Positions 16,728 through 27,362 of a stretch of 27,362 nt of DNA are shown one piece after another. Made by a program: the position numbers and the translations under genes. Below the pieces are notes generated by a model, which was given only the letters and a program-made list of their open reading frames with translations, searched no databases and was not told the DNA's origin. The DNA comes from WVWW01 sp041568335. GTDB taxonomy: Bacteria; Acidobacteriota; Polarisedimenticolia; Polarisedimenticolales; Polarisedimenticolaceae. Numbering within the stretch: position 1 is the first letter of the stretch; each line of letters begins with the position of its first letter. The stretch covers positions 1 through 27,362 of the forward strand of contig JBFFZZ010000007.1 of the NCBI GenBank assembly GCA_041568335.1, read 5' to 3'.

Positions 16728-17882
16728 ATGGAATTCGTCATCCAGAAGAGCGACCTGGTGCGTGAACTTCAAACGGTCACCGGCGTGGTCGAGAAAAGGG
16801 CCACCGTGCCGATCCTGGCCAACCTACTGCTCGAAGCCGGCAAAGACGGCCTGCAGGTCGGCGCCAGCGACATGGAAGTCACGATCCGTGGAACCGCCGA
16901 AGCGACGGTCGTCCAGGATGGAGGGATCACGCTCCCGGCGGCCAAGCTTCACGAGATCGCCCGTTCGCTACCCGAGGCGGAGGTGCGGTTCAAGCTGCTC
17001 GATCGCAACGTGATGGCCATCTCTTGCGAACGGACGCGTTACAAAATCTCCGGGCAGTCACGCAGTGAGTTTCCGGGCTTCCCCGAGATCGACGAGGAGA
17101 CCGGGATCCGACTGCCGGGCAAGAAGCTCAACCGGATGATCGAGCGGGTCGCCTTTGCCATCACCCGCGAAGACCCTCGCTATTCGCTGAATGGTGCGCT
17201 GTTTCTCCTGGAAAACGGCAAGTTGACCCTGGTCGCGACCGATGGTCACCGGCTCGCTTTCGTTTCCAACGAGCTCGATGTGGCGGTCGGGGACCAAGGA
17301 GAGCAGAGCGTGATCGTTCCGAGGAAGGCACTCGCCGAAGTTTCGAAGTTGACCGCTGATCTTTCCGACGATGACCCTGTTCTTTTCGGCAAGACCGACA
17401 ATCAGGCGTTCTTCGTGGTCAAGGCTCACAAGCTCACCACGAGCCTGCTCGAGGGCAATTTCCCGCGCTACGAGAACGTGATGCCGGAGTCCTGCGATAC
17501 GGCGGTTCTGGTTCCGACCGAGGAGCTGACCCAGGCGGTGCGCCGGGTCTCGTTGCTGGCGAGCGATCGTTACGGGCGCGTCGTCAAGGTCTCGTTGAGT
17601 GACGGAAAACTGGAGTTTTCCAGCAAGACCGAGATGGGTGAAGCTCAGGAAACACTCAATATCGATTACACGGGCCCGGCGATCGATATCGGCTTCAACG
17701 CGCGATACCTGATGGACTACCTGACCGTGGTCGGCAGCGCGGCGGTCAAGCTGGAATTGAATCCCACGCGCCAGAGCGACGAGGACAAGAAGCTAGAGGC
17801 CGGGGACAAACCGGGACAGTTCCGGCCCGAACCCGACGATGGAGCGGACTATCGCTACATCGTCATGCCGATGCATCTCTAG
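16728..17882 (+). CDS. dnaN: DNA polymerase III subunit beta (sliding clamp)
   Basis: 384 residues. Ring-forming processivity clamp of the replicative polymerase. It starts MEFVIQKSDLVRELQTVTGVVEKRATVPILANLLLE, a textbook clamp N-terminus. EFPGFPEIDEE, NGALFLLENGKLTLVATDGHRLAF and the C-terminal YRYIVMPMHL are all present. GAGAGG precedes the ATG. It is slightly longer than the usual ~366 because of an acidic, charged insert just before the last strand (about residues 345-373, QSDEDKKLEAGDKPGQ and on). The insert would sit near the peptide-binding pocket side of the clamp. Confidence 0.96.
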   Translation: MEFVIQKSDLVRELQTVTGVVEKRATVPILANLLLEAGKDGLQVGASDMEVTIRGTAEATVVQDGGITLPAAKLHEIARSLPEAEVRFKLLDRNVMAISCERTRYKISGQSRSEFPGFPEIDEETGIRLPGKKLNRMIERVAFAITREDPRYSLNGALFLLENGKLTLVATDGHRLAFVSNELDVAVGDQGEQSVIVPRKALAEVSKLTADLSDDDPVLFGKTDNQAFFVVKAHKLTTSLLEGNFPRYENVMPESCDTAVLVPTEELTQAVRRVSLLASDRYGRVVKVSLSDGKLEFSSKTEMGEAQETLNIDYTGPAIDIGFNARYLMDYLTVVGSAAVKLELNPTRQSDEDKKLEAGDKPGQFRPEPDDGADYRYIVMPMHL

Positions 17883-17901
17883 AGCTCAGATCTTCCAGGG
17901 T

Positions 17902-19005
17902 TTGTGGCTCCACGATCTCGAGGCGGACCGCCTACGCAATCTCAAAGCGGTCAGCCTGACCCTGTCCTCCAGGATGACCGCCCTGGTAGGGCGCAACGGC
18001 CAGGGTAAGACCAGCCTGCTCGAGGCGGTGTACCTGCTCAGCACTGGCCGTTCCTTTCGAACGCGGCGCTACGACGACCTCGTTCACTGGGACGGCGGCC
18101 CGCTGCGGCTGTCGGGAACGGTCGAGGGTAGGCTGGGCAAGGAGACGCTGGGCCTGGTCATCGATCAGGGTGACCGTAGCCTGTTGCTCAACCAGACACC
18201 GGTCGAGCTCGATCAGTTTCTCGGCCGGTTGGACGTCGTCGATCTGACGATGGAACGCATGAAGGTACTCCGCGGGGAGCCCGAGCACCGGCGGCGGTTC
18301 CTGGACCGCGGGCTCGTCGGCCTCGACCCCACTTTCCTCCGGGTCCTCGGGGAATACCGGCGCACGTTGCAGCACCGGAATGCGCTCCTCAAGCGTTCCG
18401 GCGGCGGCCTGGAACGAGAGCTCGATACCTGGGACGAGCGCCTCGCCGAAGTCGCCGCACCGGTCCATGCCAAACGGCGTGAATATGCCACCCGGCTGGC
18501 GGCCGCGCTCGGAGCGGTCGGTCGTGTGCTGTTCCCCGGCGGCGGCGAGCTCGTGGCCCGCTACCGTCCGTCCCCGGCGCCGGCCGGTGAGCTGGAAACC
18601 GCTGAATTCAAAAGGGTTTTCCTCGAGAGCCTCGACCGGACCCGGGACCACGACCGAACCCTCGGGTTCACCGGCAGGGGCCCGCATCGCGACGATTTGA
18701 GGGTCGAATTGGACGGCGTGGATCTGCGCCGCTTCGGGTCGGCGGGGCAGGTGCGCGGGGCGATGATTGCGCTGAAATTTGGTAAACTGGAGCTACTCCA
18801 GCAGGCCCGTGGGGAGACCCCCCTGCTCCTGATGGACGATTTTGACTCGGACCTGGATGAACGTCGCGCCACGGCGGTGGCCGGCTTCCTGAACGACGGA
18901 GGTTTCCAGGCGCTCGTCGCCACATCCAAAGAGGAAATGACCGACCGGCTCGGCGTGGATTTCGCCAAGATCCGCATCCAAGGAGGCCGGGCCGAAGTCG
19001 ATTAA
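17902..19005 (+). CDS. recF: DNA replication and repair protein RecF
   Basis: About 367 residues. SMC-like ATPase that helps load RecA at single-strand gaps. From the TTG at 17902 it reads MWLHDLEADRLRNLKAVSL, the expected N-terminus. Walker A GRNGQGKTS includes K36, and the C-terminal signature and Walker B (SAGQVRGAMIALKFGKLELL, LLLMDDFDSDLDERR) are intact. An in-frame ATG at 17839 would overlap dnaN by 44 bp and add 21 residues without homology support. AGGG lies almost against the TTG, so the start is uncertain. It follows dnaN by 19 bp. Confidence 0.92.
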   Translation: MWLHDLEADRLRNLKAVSLTLSSRMTALVGRNGQGKTSLLEAVYLLSTGRSFRTRRYDDLVHWDGGPLRLSGTVEGRLGKETLGLVIDQGDRSLLLNQTPVELDQFLGRLDVVDLTMERMKVLRGEPEHRRRFLDRGLVGLDPTFLRVLGEYRRTLQHRNALLKRSGGGLERELDTWDERLAEVAAPVHAKRREYATRLAAALGAVGRVLFPGGGELVARYRPSPAPAGELETAEFKRVFLESLDRTRDHDRTLGFTGRGPHRDDLRVELDGVDLRRFGSAGQVRGAMIALKFGKLELLQQARGETPLLLMDDFDSDLDERRATAVAGFLNDGGFQALVATSKEEMTDRLGVDFAKIRIQGGRAEVD

Positions 19006-19026
19006 CCCGGTGTAGACCGCCCGCGC

Positions 19027-19044
19027 CCGATTCGATGGAATCGG
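19027..19044. repeat. 7-bp stem-loop between recF and gyrB
   Basis: CCGATTC-GATG-GAATCGG in the 66-bp gap between recF and gyrB, ending 27 bp before the gyrB ATG. No T-run follows, so it is unlikely to terminate. It may affect gyrB translation or be an operator. Confidence 0.45.
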
Positions 19045-19071
19045 CGATGGACCCACACTAGGAGAGCATGC

Positions 19072-21522
19072 ATGGGTGAGAAAGAGGCGCCTCAAGTCTC
19101 CTCCGCGGCCACCGAGATTCACGCAGCCACGGTGGCCGACGATTCCTACGACGCCAGTAAGATCAAGGTCCTCGAGGGCCTCGAAGCGGTCCGCAAGCGG
19201 CCCGCCATGTACATCGGCTCGACCGGGGAGACAGGACTCCACCATCTGGTCTACGAGGCCGTCGACAACTCGATCGACGAGGCCCAGGCCGGCTACTGCG
19301 ACACCATCGAGGTCTCGATCCACATCGACAACTCGATCACCGTGATCGACAACGGCCGCGGGATCCCGGTCGACGAGCACCCGGTGGAAAAGCGTCCCGC
19401 AGCCGAGGTCGTGATGACCAAGCTGCATGCCGGCGGGAAGTTCGAGGGCGAGGCTTACAAGGTTTCCGGCGGCCTCCACGGCGTCGGCATCTCGGTCGTC
19501 AACGCCCTGTCCGAAACCGCGGAAGTCGAGATCTGGCGCAACGGCCACACTCACGAGATGTCGTTCGAGCGCGGTAGCGTGGCGGAGGAGTTCAAGATCA
19601 CCGGTGTGACCGAGCGGCGAGGCACCAAGATCACCTTCAAGCCCGACCCCCAGATCTTCGAGCACCTCGTCTACTCCTACGACACGCTGGCCCAGCGGCT
19701 GCGCGAGCTCGCCTTCCTTAATAAGGGAGTCAAGATCACGCTCCGCGACGAGCGCAAGGAGAAGGTCAAGGAGGCGACCTACCACTACGAAGGGGGCATC
19801 GTCGAGTTCGTCCAGCACCTCAACCGCGCCAAGACGGCGCTCCACGAGGCCGTTTACATCGAGGGCGAGGCGGAGAGCACGGTGCTCGAGATCGCCCTGC
19901 AGTGGAACGACTCCTACAACGAACAGCTCTACTCGTTCGCCAACTCGATCAACACGATCGAGGGAGGGACACACCTCGCCGGCTTCCGTTCCGCCCTGAC
20001 ACGCACGATCAACGCCTACATCGCCCAGGGCAACCTGGGCAAGGAAACCAAAGACATCACGCTGACCGGTGAGGACTGCCGCGAGGGTTTGACCGCGGTC
20101 ATCTCGATCAAGATCCCGAAACCCCAGTTCGAGGGCCAGACCAAGACCAAGCTGGGCAATTCGGAGGTCACGGGCCAGGTCCAGGCGATCGTCAACGAGA
20201 AGCTGGGCGAGTTCCTCGAGATGAACCCCCAGGCGGCCAAGAAGATCGTGCTCAAAAGCGTCGAGGCCGCCCGGGCGCGCGACGCGGCGCGCAAGGCGCG
20301 GGAGCTCACGCGTCGCAAGTCCGCGCTGGAGTCGGGTACCCTCCCCGGTAAGCTCGCCGATTGCCAGGAGCGCGACCCCGAGAAGTGCGAGCTCTACCTG
20401 GTCGAGGGCGACTCCGCCGGCGGCTCGGCCAAGCAGGGCCGCGACCGGCGCTTCCAGGCGATCCTCCCGTTACGCGGCAAGATCCTCAACGTCGAGAAGG
20501 CGCGCTTCGACAAGATGCTCGGTCACGAGGAGATCCGCACGATCATCGCGGCCCTGGGAACGGGAATCGGCGACGAGTTCGACATCACGAAGCTGCGTTA
20601 CAACAAGATCCTGATCATGACCGACGCCGACGTCGACGGCGCGCACATCCGCACGCTGCTGCTGACGTTCTTCTACCGCAAGATGGGCGAGCTGATCGAG
20701 CGCGGGAACGTGTTCATCGCGCAACCGCCGCTGTACAAGGTCATCAAGGGCAAGGAGTCGGTCTACCTGGCCGATGACAAGGCGTTGTCGGAGTACGTGA
20801 TCCGACAGGCCACCCAGGAAAAAACGGTCGAGGTTCCGGCCACGGGGGAGACCTACTCGGGCAACGAGCTGCATCACCTGCTGCACGCGTTGATCGACCA
20901 GGACAACTACATGAAGTCTCTGGAACGCGTCGGTGTCGACCGCGACGTGATCGAGGCGCTGCTCGTTTCCGACATCTCCGAACGCGCCGATTTCGAGAGC
21001 CCCGCCAAGCTCGAGGCCTTCGCGGCCAAGCTCGAAGCGCTCGGACACCAGAACCTGGGCACGACCAAGGACGAGGAACACGGTCTCTTCAGAACGAGCG
21101 TCCGCTCGGCGGGGCGGAGCCAGCGCGGCTACGTCATCGACCTGTCGCTCGTCCAGTCCGCCGAGTTTCGCCAGCTCAAGCGGCTGCAGGAGAGCGTCGG
21201 CAAGCTCAACCATGACCGGCTGCTCGTCACGAGCGGTCAGGACGAGGTCGAGATCCACTCAAAGGAAGAGCTGCTCGAGCGGCTGATGGAAGCGGGCAAG
21301 AAAGGTCGCGTCATCCAGCGCTACAAGGGTCTGGGTGAGATGAACCCCGATCAGCTGTGGGAAACGACGATGGATCCGGAAAAGCGCAGCCTGCTTCAGG
21401 TCCGCGTCGAGGCCGCTACCGAGGCCGACGATCTGTTCTCGGTGTTGATGGGTGACGCGGTCGAGCCGCGGCGCAAGTTCATCGAAGACAACGCCCTCGA
21501 CGTCCAGAATTTGGACGTTTAA
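19072..21522 (+). CDS. gyrB: DNA gyrase subunit B
   Basis: 816 residues. ATPase subunit of gyrase, which introduces negative supercoils. The GHKL ATPase has catalytic E62 and N66 in YEAVDNSIDEA and the glycine loop GGLHGVGISVVNALS. The TOPRIM metal site comprises E445 (EGDSAGGSAKQGR) and D518, D520 and D522 (DADVDGAH). The tail IQRYKGLGEMNPDQLWETTMDP is conserved. The length matches the ~800-residue Gram-negative type with the insert between TOPRIM and tail. The ATG at 19072 has GGAGAG 5 nt upstream; the ATG 4 bp earlier is out of frame. gyrA follows after 9 bp. Confidence 0.97.
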   Translation: MGEKEAPQVSSAATEIHAATVADDSYDASKIKVLEGLEAVRKRPAMYIGSTGETGLHHLVYEAVDNSIDEAQAGYCDTIEVSIHIDNSITVIDNGRGIPVDEHPVEKRPAAEVVMTKLHAGGKFEGEAYKVSGGLHGVGISVVNALSETAEVEIWRNGHTHEMSFERGSVAEEFKITGVTERRGTKITFKPDPQIFEHLVYSYDTLAQRLRELAFLNKGVKITLRDERKEKVKEATYHYEGGIVEFVQHLNRAKTALHEAVYIEGEAESTVLEIALQWNDSYNEQLYSFANSINTIEGGTHLAGFRSALTRTINAYIAQGNLGKETKDITLTGEDCREGLTAVISIKIPKPQFEGQTKTKLGNSEVTGQVQAIVNEKLGEFLEMNPQAAKKIVLKSVEAARARDAARKARELTRRKSALESGTLPGKLADCQERDPEKCELYLVEGDSAGGSAKQGRDRRFQAILPLRGKILNVEKARFDKMLGHEEIRTIIAALGTGIGDEFDITKLRYNKILIMTDADVDGAHIRTLLLTFFYRKMGELIERGNVFIAQPPLYKVIKGKESVYLADDKALSEYVIRQATQEKTVEVPATGETYSGNELHHLLHALIDQDNYMKSLERVGVDRDVIEALLVSDISERADFESPAKLEAFAAKLEALGHQNLGTTKDEEHGLFRTSVRSAGRSQRGYVIDLSLVQSAEFRQLKRLQESVGKLNHDRLLVTSGQDEVEIHSKEELLERLMEAGKKGRVIQRYKGLGEMNPDQLWETTMDPEKRSLLQVRVEAATEADDLFSVLMGDAVEPRRKFIEDNALDVQNLDV

Positions 21523-21531
21523 GAGACCCCC

Positions 21532-23979
21532 ATGGAAGAAGAACAAAGAACCTACATCAATGTAGAAGAGGAGATGAAACACTCCTACCTCGATTACGCG
21601 ATGAGCGTGATCGTGGGACGCGCGTTGCCCGACGTCCGCGACGGGCTCAAACCGGTGCACCGCCGCGTGCTCTACGCCATGCACGAGACGGGCAACACGG
21701 CGGACAAGCCGTACCGCAAGTCGGCGCGCACGGTCGGCACCGTCATCGGGCGCTACCACCCGCACGGCGACGCCGCCGTCTACGACACGATCGTGCGCCT
21801 CGCGCAGGACTTCTCGCTGCGCTACCCGCTGGTCGACGGCCAGGGGAACTTCGGCTCGGTCGACGGCGATCCGGCGGCGGCGATGCGCTACACCGAGATC
21901 AAGCTGCAGAAGCTGGCGCACGAGATGGTGCGCGACATCGAGAAGGAAACCGTCGATTTCGTCACCAACTACGACGGTTCGGAGAGCGAGCCGACGGTAC
22001 TTCCGGCGGCGATCCCCAACCTGCTGGTCAACGGCTCCGCAGGCATCGCGGTCGGCATGGCGACGAACGTGCCGCCGCACAACCTCTCCGAGGTCATCGA
22101 GGCGATCAAGCTCGTCGTCGACAACCCGGACGTGGAGCTGGAAGAGCTGATGACCGTGTTGCCGGGACCGGATTTCCCGACCGCCGGCCTCATCCAGGGA
22201 ACGCTCGGGATCCGCCAGGCCTACGCCACCGGGCGCGGTCGTATCCGCCTCCGCGCCCGCACCACGATCGAGCCGCACCCGCGTCAAAAAGATCGCGAGG
22301 TCATCATCGTCGAGGAGCTGCCGTATCAGGTCAACAAGGCGCAACTGATCATCGACATCGCCCATCTGGTGCGCGACAAGAAGATCGAAGGCATCAGCGA
22401 CATCCGAGACGAATCCGACCGTGACGGCATCCGCATGGTGATCGAGCTCAAGCGCGGCGAGATCGCCCAGGTCATCCTCAACAAGCTGTTCAAGTTCACC
22501 AAACTGCAGACCACCTTTGGTGTCATCAACCTGGCACTGGTCAACGGCCGCCCGCAGCAGCTGCCGGTCAAGGACATGCTGCGGCACTTCGTCAACTTCC
22601 GCCGCGAGGTCGTCGTCCGCCGCACGCACTTCGAGCTACGCAAGGCGGAAGATCGCGCACACATCCTCGAGGGCCTGAAGGTCGCGATCGACAACCTCGA
22701 CGAGGTCGTCAAGCTGATCCGCGAGTCCAAGACCCCACCCGAGGCCAAGATCGCGTTGATCGAGCGCTTCTCGTTCAGCGACCGACAGGCGCAGGCGATC
22801 CTGGAAATGCGGTTGCAACGGTTGACCGGGCTCGAGCGGCAGAAGATCGTCGACGAGTACGAGGAAACGCTCAAGCTGATCGAGCGGCTGAAGCAGATCC
22901 TCGCCAGCGAAGCGCTGCAGCTCCAGATCGTCGTCGAGGCGCTCGACGAGATCAAGGACAAGTTCGGCGACGAGCGGCGCTCCGAGATCGTGCTCGGGGT
23001 CGACGACGACATCACCACCGAAGACCTGGTCAAGAAGGAAGACGTCGTCGTCACGATGACCCACACCGGCTACATCAAGCGCACCGCGCTGACGGGTTAC
23101 GAGGCGCAGCAGCGCGGCGGCAAGGGTCGCATCGCGACCAAGACCAAGGACGAGGACGCGGTCCAACACATGTTCGTCGGCTCGACGCACGACCAGATCC
23201 TGGCCTTCACCTCGGCCGGACGCGTGCACTGGCTCAAGGTGTTCAACATCCCGGACATGGGTCGCTACGCCAAGGGCCGGTCGATCGCCAACCTGATCCG
23301 GTTGCAGCCGGAAGAAAAGGTGCAGGCGCTGTTGTCGGTCACCGAGTTCAGCAACGACAAATTCGTCGTCTTCGCAACACGCAACGGCATCGTCAAGAAG
23401 ACGCCGCTCGAGGCGTTCTCACGCCCGCGCGCGGGCGGCATCGTGGCGCTGACCATCGACGAAACCGACAAGCTGCTGGCCGCCGGGTTGTCCGGTGGCG
23501 AGGACGAGATCTTCATGGCCACCGCCGACGGAAAGTCGATCCGCTTCTCGGAAAAGGGCGTGCGGCCGATGGGCCGCACGGCGCGCGGTGTGATGGGTAT
23601 CCGGCTTCGCGGGGAGGACAAGGTCGTCGCCGCCGAGGTGCTGGCAGGCAGGCCGGACATCCTGACCGTGACGCAAAACGGCTACGGCAAGCGCACCGCG
23701 GTCAGCGAGTACCGCCTGCAGGGCCGCGGCGGCTCCGGCATCATCAACATGAAAACGACGGAGCGCAACGGCAAAGTGGTCGGTGCGACGGCCGTCAACG
23801 ACGACGACGAGGCGCTGCTCATCACCGCCAGCGGGAAGATCATCCGTATGGCGGTCGATGGCATCAGCAAGATCGGTCGCGCGACGCAGGGCGTCCGCGT
23901 GATCCAGACAGCGGAGGACGACCAGGTCGCGTCGGCGATCCGGACGGCCGAAGCCGAAGAAACCACCACACCGGAGTGA
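21532..23979 (+). CDS. gyrA: DNA gyrase subunit A
   Basis: 815 residues. DNA-cleaving subunit of gyrase, with catalytic Tyr120 in AAAMRYTE. The GyrA box appears as QQRGGKG (526-532), separating it from ParC and supporting DNA wrapping; six-bladed C-terminal repeats follow (TATADGKSIRFSEKGV-like blocks). In the quinolone-resistance region, GRYHPHGDAAVYDTIV has Ala81 where E. coli has Ser83; the Asp87 equivalent (Asp85) is kept. It follows gyrB by 9 bp, and a transaldolase gene comes 4 bp after its stop, so these genes probably share a transcript. Confidence 0.97.
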   Translation: MEEEQRTYINVEEEMKHSYLDYAMSVIVGRALPDVRDGLKPVHRRVLYAMHETGNTADKPYRKSARTVGTVIGRYHPHGDAAVYDTIVRLAQDFSLRYPLVDGQGNFGSVDGDPAAAMRYTEIKLQKLAHEMVRDIEKETVDFVTNYDGSESEPTVLPAAIPNLLVNGSAGIAVGMATNVPPHNLSEVIEAIKLVVDNPDVELEELMTVLPGPDFPTAGLIQGTLGIRQAYATGRGRIRLRARTTIEPHPRQKDREVIIVEELPYQVNKAQLIIDIAHLVRDKKIEGISDIRDESDRDGIRMVIELKRGEIAQVILNKLFKFTKLQTTFGVINLALVNGRPQQLPVKDMLRHFVNFRREVVVRRTHFELRKAEDRAHILEGLKVAIDNLDEVVKLIRESKTPPEAKIALIERFSFSDRQAQAILEMRLQRLTGLERQKIVDEYEETLKLIERLKQILASEALQLQIVVEALDEIKDKFGDERRSEIVLGVDDDITTEDLVKKEDVVVTMTHTGYIKRTALTGYEAQQRGGKGRIATKTKDEDAVQHMFVGSTHDQILAFTSAGRVHWLKVFNIPDMGRYAKGRSIANLIRLQPEEKVQALLSVTEFSNDKFVVFATRNGIVKKTPLEAFSRPRAGGIVALTIDETDKLLAAGLSGGEDEIFMATADGKSIRFSEKGVRPMGRTARGVMGIRLRGEDKVVAAEVLAGRPDILTVTQNGYGKRTAVSEYRLQGRGGSGIINMKTTERNGKVVGATAVNDDDEALLITASGKIIRMAVDGISKIGRATQGVRVIQTAEDDQVASAIRTAEAEETTTPE

Positions 23980-23983
23980 GCCA

Positions 23984-24624
23984 ATGAAATTCTTTATCGA
24001 CACCGCCAACCTCGACGAGATCCGCGATGCCGCGAGCCTCGGGATCCTCGATGGGGTGACCACCAACCCGTCGCTCGTCGCCAAGGAAGGCCGCGACTTC
24101 CACACCGTGCTGAAGGAGATCGTCTCCATCGTCAACGGACCGATCTCGGCCGAGGTCACCGCGACCGAGGTCGAGGGGATGATCGATCAGGCGCACACGC
24201 TATCGGCGATCCACCCCAACATCGTGATCAAGCTGCCGTTGATCAGCGACGGGCTGCGAGCCTGCAAGCGTCTCACCGACAAGGGCATCAAGACCAACGT
24301 CACGCTCTGTTTTTCGGCGAGCCAGGCGTTGCTCGCCGCCAAGGCCGGCGCGACCTACATCAGCCCGTTCATCGGTCGTCTGGACGACATCTCCGAGGAC
24401 GGCATGGACCTGATCCAGGCGATCCGGATGATCTACGACAACTACGGGTTCGAGACGCAGATCCTGGCCGCCTCGATCCGCCACCCGATGCACATCGTGC
24501 AGGCCGCGCTGGCCGGCGCCGATGTCGCTACGATCCCGCACAAGGTCATCCAGCAACTCGTCAAGCACCCGCTCACCGACATCGGCCAGGCGAAGTTCCT
24601 CGCCGACTGGGAGAAGATGAAAAC

Positions 24625-24628
<4 letters not shown>
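23984..24628 (+). CDS. tal: Transaldolase, short MipB/TalC type
   Basis: 214 residues, the size of the short transaldolase/fructose-6-phosphate aldolase family of class I (Schiff-base) TIM-barrel enzymes in the non-oxidative pentose phosphate pathway. It starts MKFFIDTANLDEIRDAASLGILDGVTTNPSL. The Schiff-base lysine is K83 (NIVIKLPLI), and ISPFIGRLDD and ILAASIRHPMHI are typical. Glu57 (ISAEVTATE) and Phe129 (ISPFIGR) occupy positions where true fructose-6-phosphate aldolases have Gln and Tyr, so transaldolase activity is more likely; this is inferred from family work. It begins 4 bp after gyrA and overlaps the next gene by 4 bp. Confidence 0.93.
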
Positions 24629-26174
<1,546 letters not shown>

Positions 26175-26178
<4 letters not shown>

Positions 26179-27362
26179 CCCGCCGGTCCAGGAAGGCGGT
26201 CCGTCCGAAGCCGCCGTTCGACAAGATCCTCGTCGCCAACCGCGGCGAGATCGCCGTGCGCGTGATGCGCGCCTGTGCCGAGATGGGGATCAAGTCGGTC
26301 GGTGTCTACTCCGACGTCGATCGCACCGCGATGCACGTGCGTTTCGCCCACGAGGCCTACCCGATCGGCCCTCCGGCACCCAAGGAGAGCTACCTCGACA
26401 TCGAGAAGATCGTCGAGGTGGCCAGGCAGGCGGGGGCCGATGCGGTGCACCCGGGCTACGGGTTCCTCTCGGAGAACCCCCGCTTCGCGCGCGCCGTCAA
26501 CGAAGCCGGCATGACCTTCATCGGCCCGCCACCCGAGGCGATGGAGGCCGTCGGCGACAAGGTTCGCGCGCGCGAGCTGATGATCGACGCCGGGGTCCCG
26601 GTGGTTCCGGGTACGCCGCCGCTCGACGACGATATCGACGCGATCGTCGCCAAGGCCGAGGAGATCGGCTACCCGGTGCTGCTCAAGGCGGCGGCCGGCG
26701 GCGGGGGCAAGGGGATGCGGCTCGTGGAGTCGTCGAGGGAGATGAAGTCGGCGCTGGCCCAGGCGCGCGGCGAGGCCGCGACGGCGTTCGGCGACGATCG
26801 CGTGTTCCTCGAGAAGTTCGTCGTCAAACCCCGGCACATCGAATTCCAGATCATCGCCGACAGCCACGGCAACTGCATCCACTTGCTGGAACGCGAGTGC
26901 TCGATCCAGCGCCGGCATCAGAAGCTGATCGAGGAGTGCCCGTCGCCGGTGATGGACGAGAAAACACGCGCCGAGATCGGGGAGCTCGCCGTCAAGGCCG
27001 TCCAGGCGGCGGGTTACGTCAACGCGGGGACGGTCGAGTTTTTGCGCGGCGACGACGGCTCGTTCTACTTCATGGAGGTCAACGCGCGGCTGCAGGTCGA
27101 GCACCCGGTGAGCGAGATGGTGACCGGCGTCGACCTCGTCCAGGGCATGCTGCACGTCGCCGCCGGCCGGCCGCTCGAGCGCGAGCAGTCGAGCATCCGG
27201 CCCCTCGGCCCCGCGATCGAGTGCCGGATCATCGCCGAAGACCCGGCGCGGAACTTCATGCCCTCGCCCGGCACGATCCGCGGCCAGCGCGAGCCGGGCG
27301 GGCTCGGCGTGCGCTTCGACGGCGGGACCTACGCCGGCTACACGGTGCCGATCCACTACGAC
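26175..27362 (+). CDS. accC: Biotin carboxylase subunit of acyl-CoA carboxylase (partial, C-terminus outside window)
   Basis: 396 visible residues. ATP-grasp enzyme that carboxylates biotin using bicarbonate. FDKILVANRGEIAVRVMRACAEMGI opens the N-terminal domain, followed by GYGFLSENPRFA, the glycine-rich ATP lid KAAAGGGGKGMRLV, and RECSIQRRHQKLIEECPSP. The catalytic stretch FMEVNARLQVEHPVSEM carries the Glu, Asn and Arg that bind Mg-ATP and biotin. The C-terminal part, and any fused biotin-carrier domain (as in PccA), lie outside. TTG at 26175 overlaps the preceding stop (TTGA) and is the only in-frame start before the conserved domain. It forms one operon with the carboxyltransferase. Confidence 0.93.

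Noticed and set aside
21259..22629. 456-residue minus-strand frame across the gyrB/gyrA junction
   Set aside because: Antisense to two certain genes, with shadow-type composition.

Overview
The window is a GC-rich (about 60-65 % by eye) bacterial chromosome segment around the replication origin. On the left, a long leftward (minus-strand) block reads rpmH, rnpA, yidD, yidC, khpB(jag), mnmE, mnmG, rsmG, a 39-codon small ORF, parA, parB, two tandem PilX-type prepilin genes, atpH and atpA (cut by the window start). On the right, a rightward block reads dnaA, dnaN, recF, gyrB, gyrA, a short-type transaldolase gene, and the carboxyltransferase and biotin carboxylase subunits of an acyl-CoA carboxylase (the last cut by the window end). 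Both blocks run away from the rpmH-dnaA intergenic region, as expected if replication starts there.

The gene content (double-membrane type YidC with a large periplasmic domain, Gram-negative-size GyrB, PilX-like prepilins, parAB next to rsmG and the ATP synthase genes) suggests a Gram-negative bacterium. The arrangement resembles Deltaproteobacteria-like and Acidobacteriota-like genomes. Acidobacteriota or a neighbouring lineage is my best guess, at low confidence. Many genes start with GTG or TTG, and neighbouring genes often overlap.

Region by region: 1-1512 holds the start of the F1 ATP synthase operon, with a good promoter. 1513-4855 holds the two PilX-like paralogues and three copies of an unusual paired 18-bp inverted-repeat element. 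4856-6680 is the chromosome partition module parAB with two parS sites. 6680-7190 is gene-poor but has an AT-rich inverted-repeat segment, a small ORF with a strong ribosome binding site, and a hairpin. 7188-14616 is the conserved ribosome/tRNA-modification/membrane-insertion cluster. 14617-15111 and 16477-16727 carry DnaA-box-like sites and AT-rich DNA, so the origin may be bipartite around dnaA. From 16728 on come replication, repair and topology genes. gyrB and gyrA appear co-transcribed with central carbon and acyl-CoA carboxylation genes.

Most of the window is conserved core genome. The parts worth a second look are the paired inverted repeats, the uncharacterised small peptide gene, the 149-bp out-of-frame parA/parB overlap, the rnpA start inside rpmH, the PilX pair sitting where ATP synthase b-subunit genes might be expected, and an alanine at the main quinolone-resistance position of GyrA.
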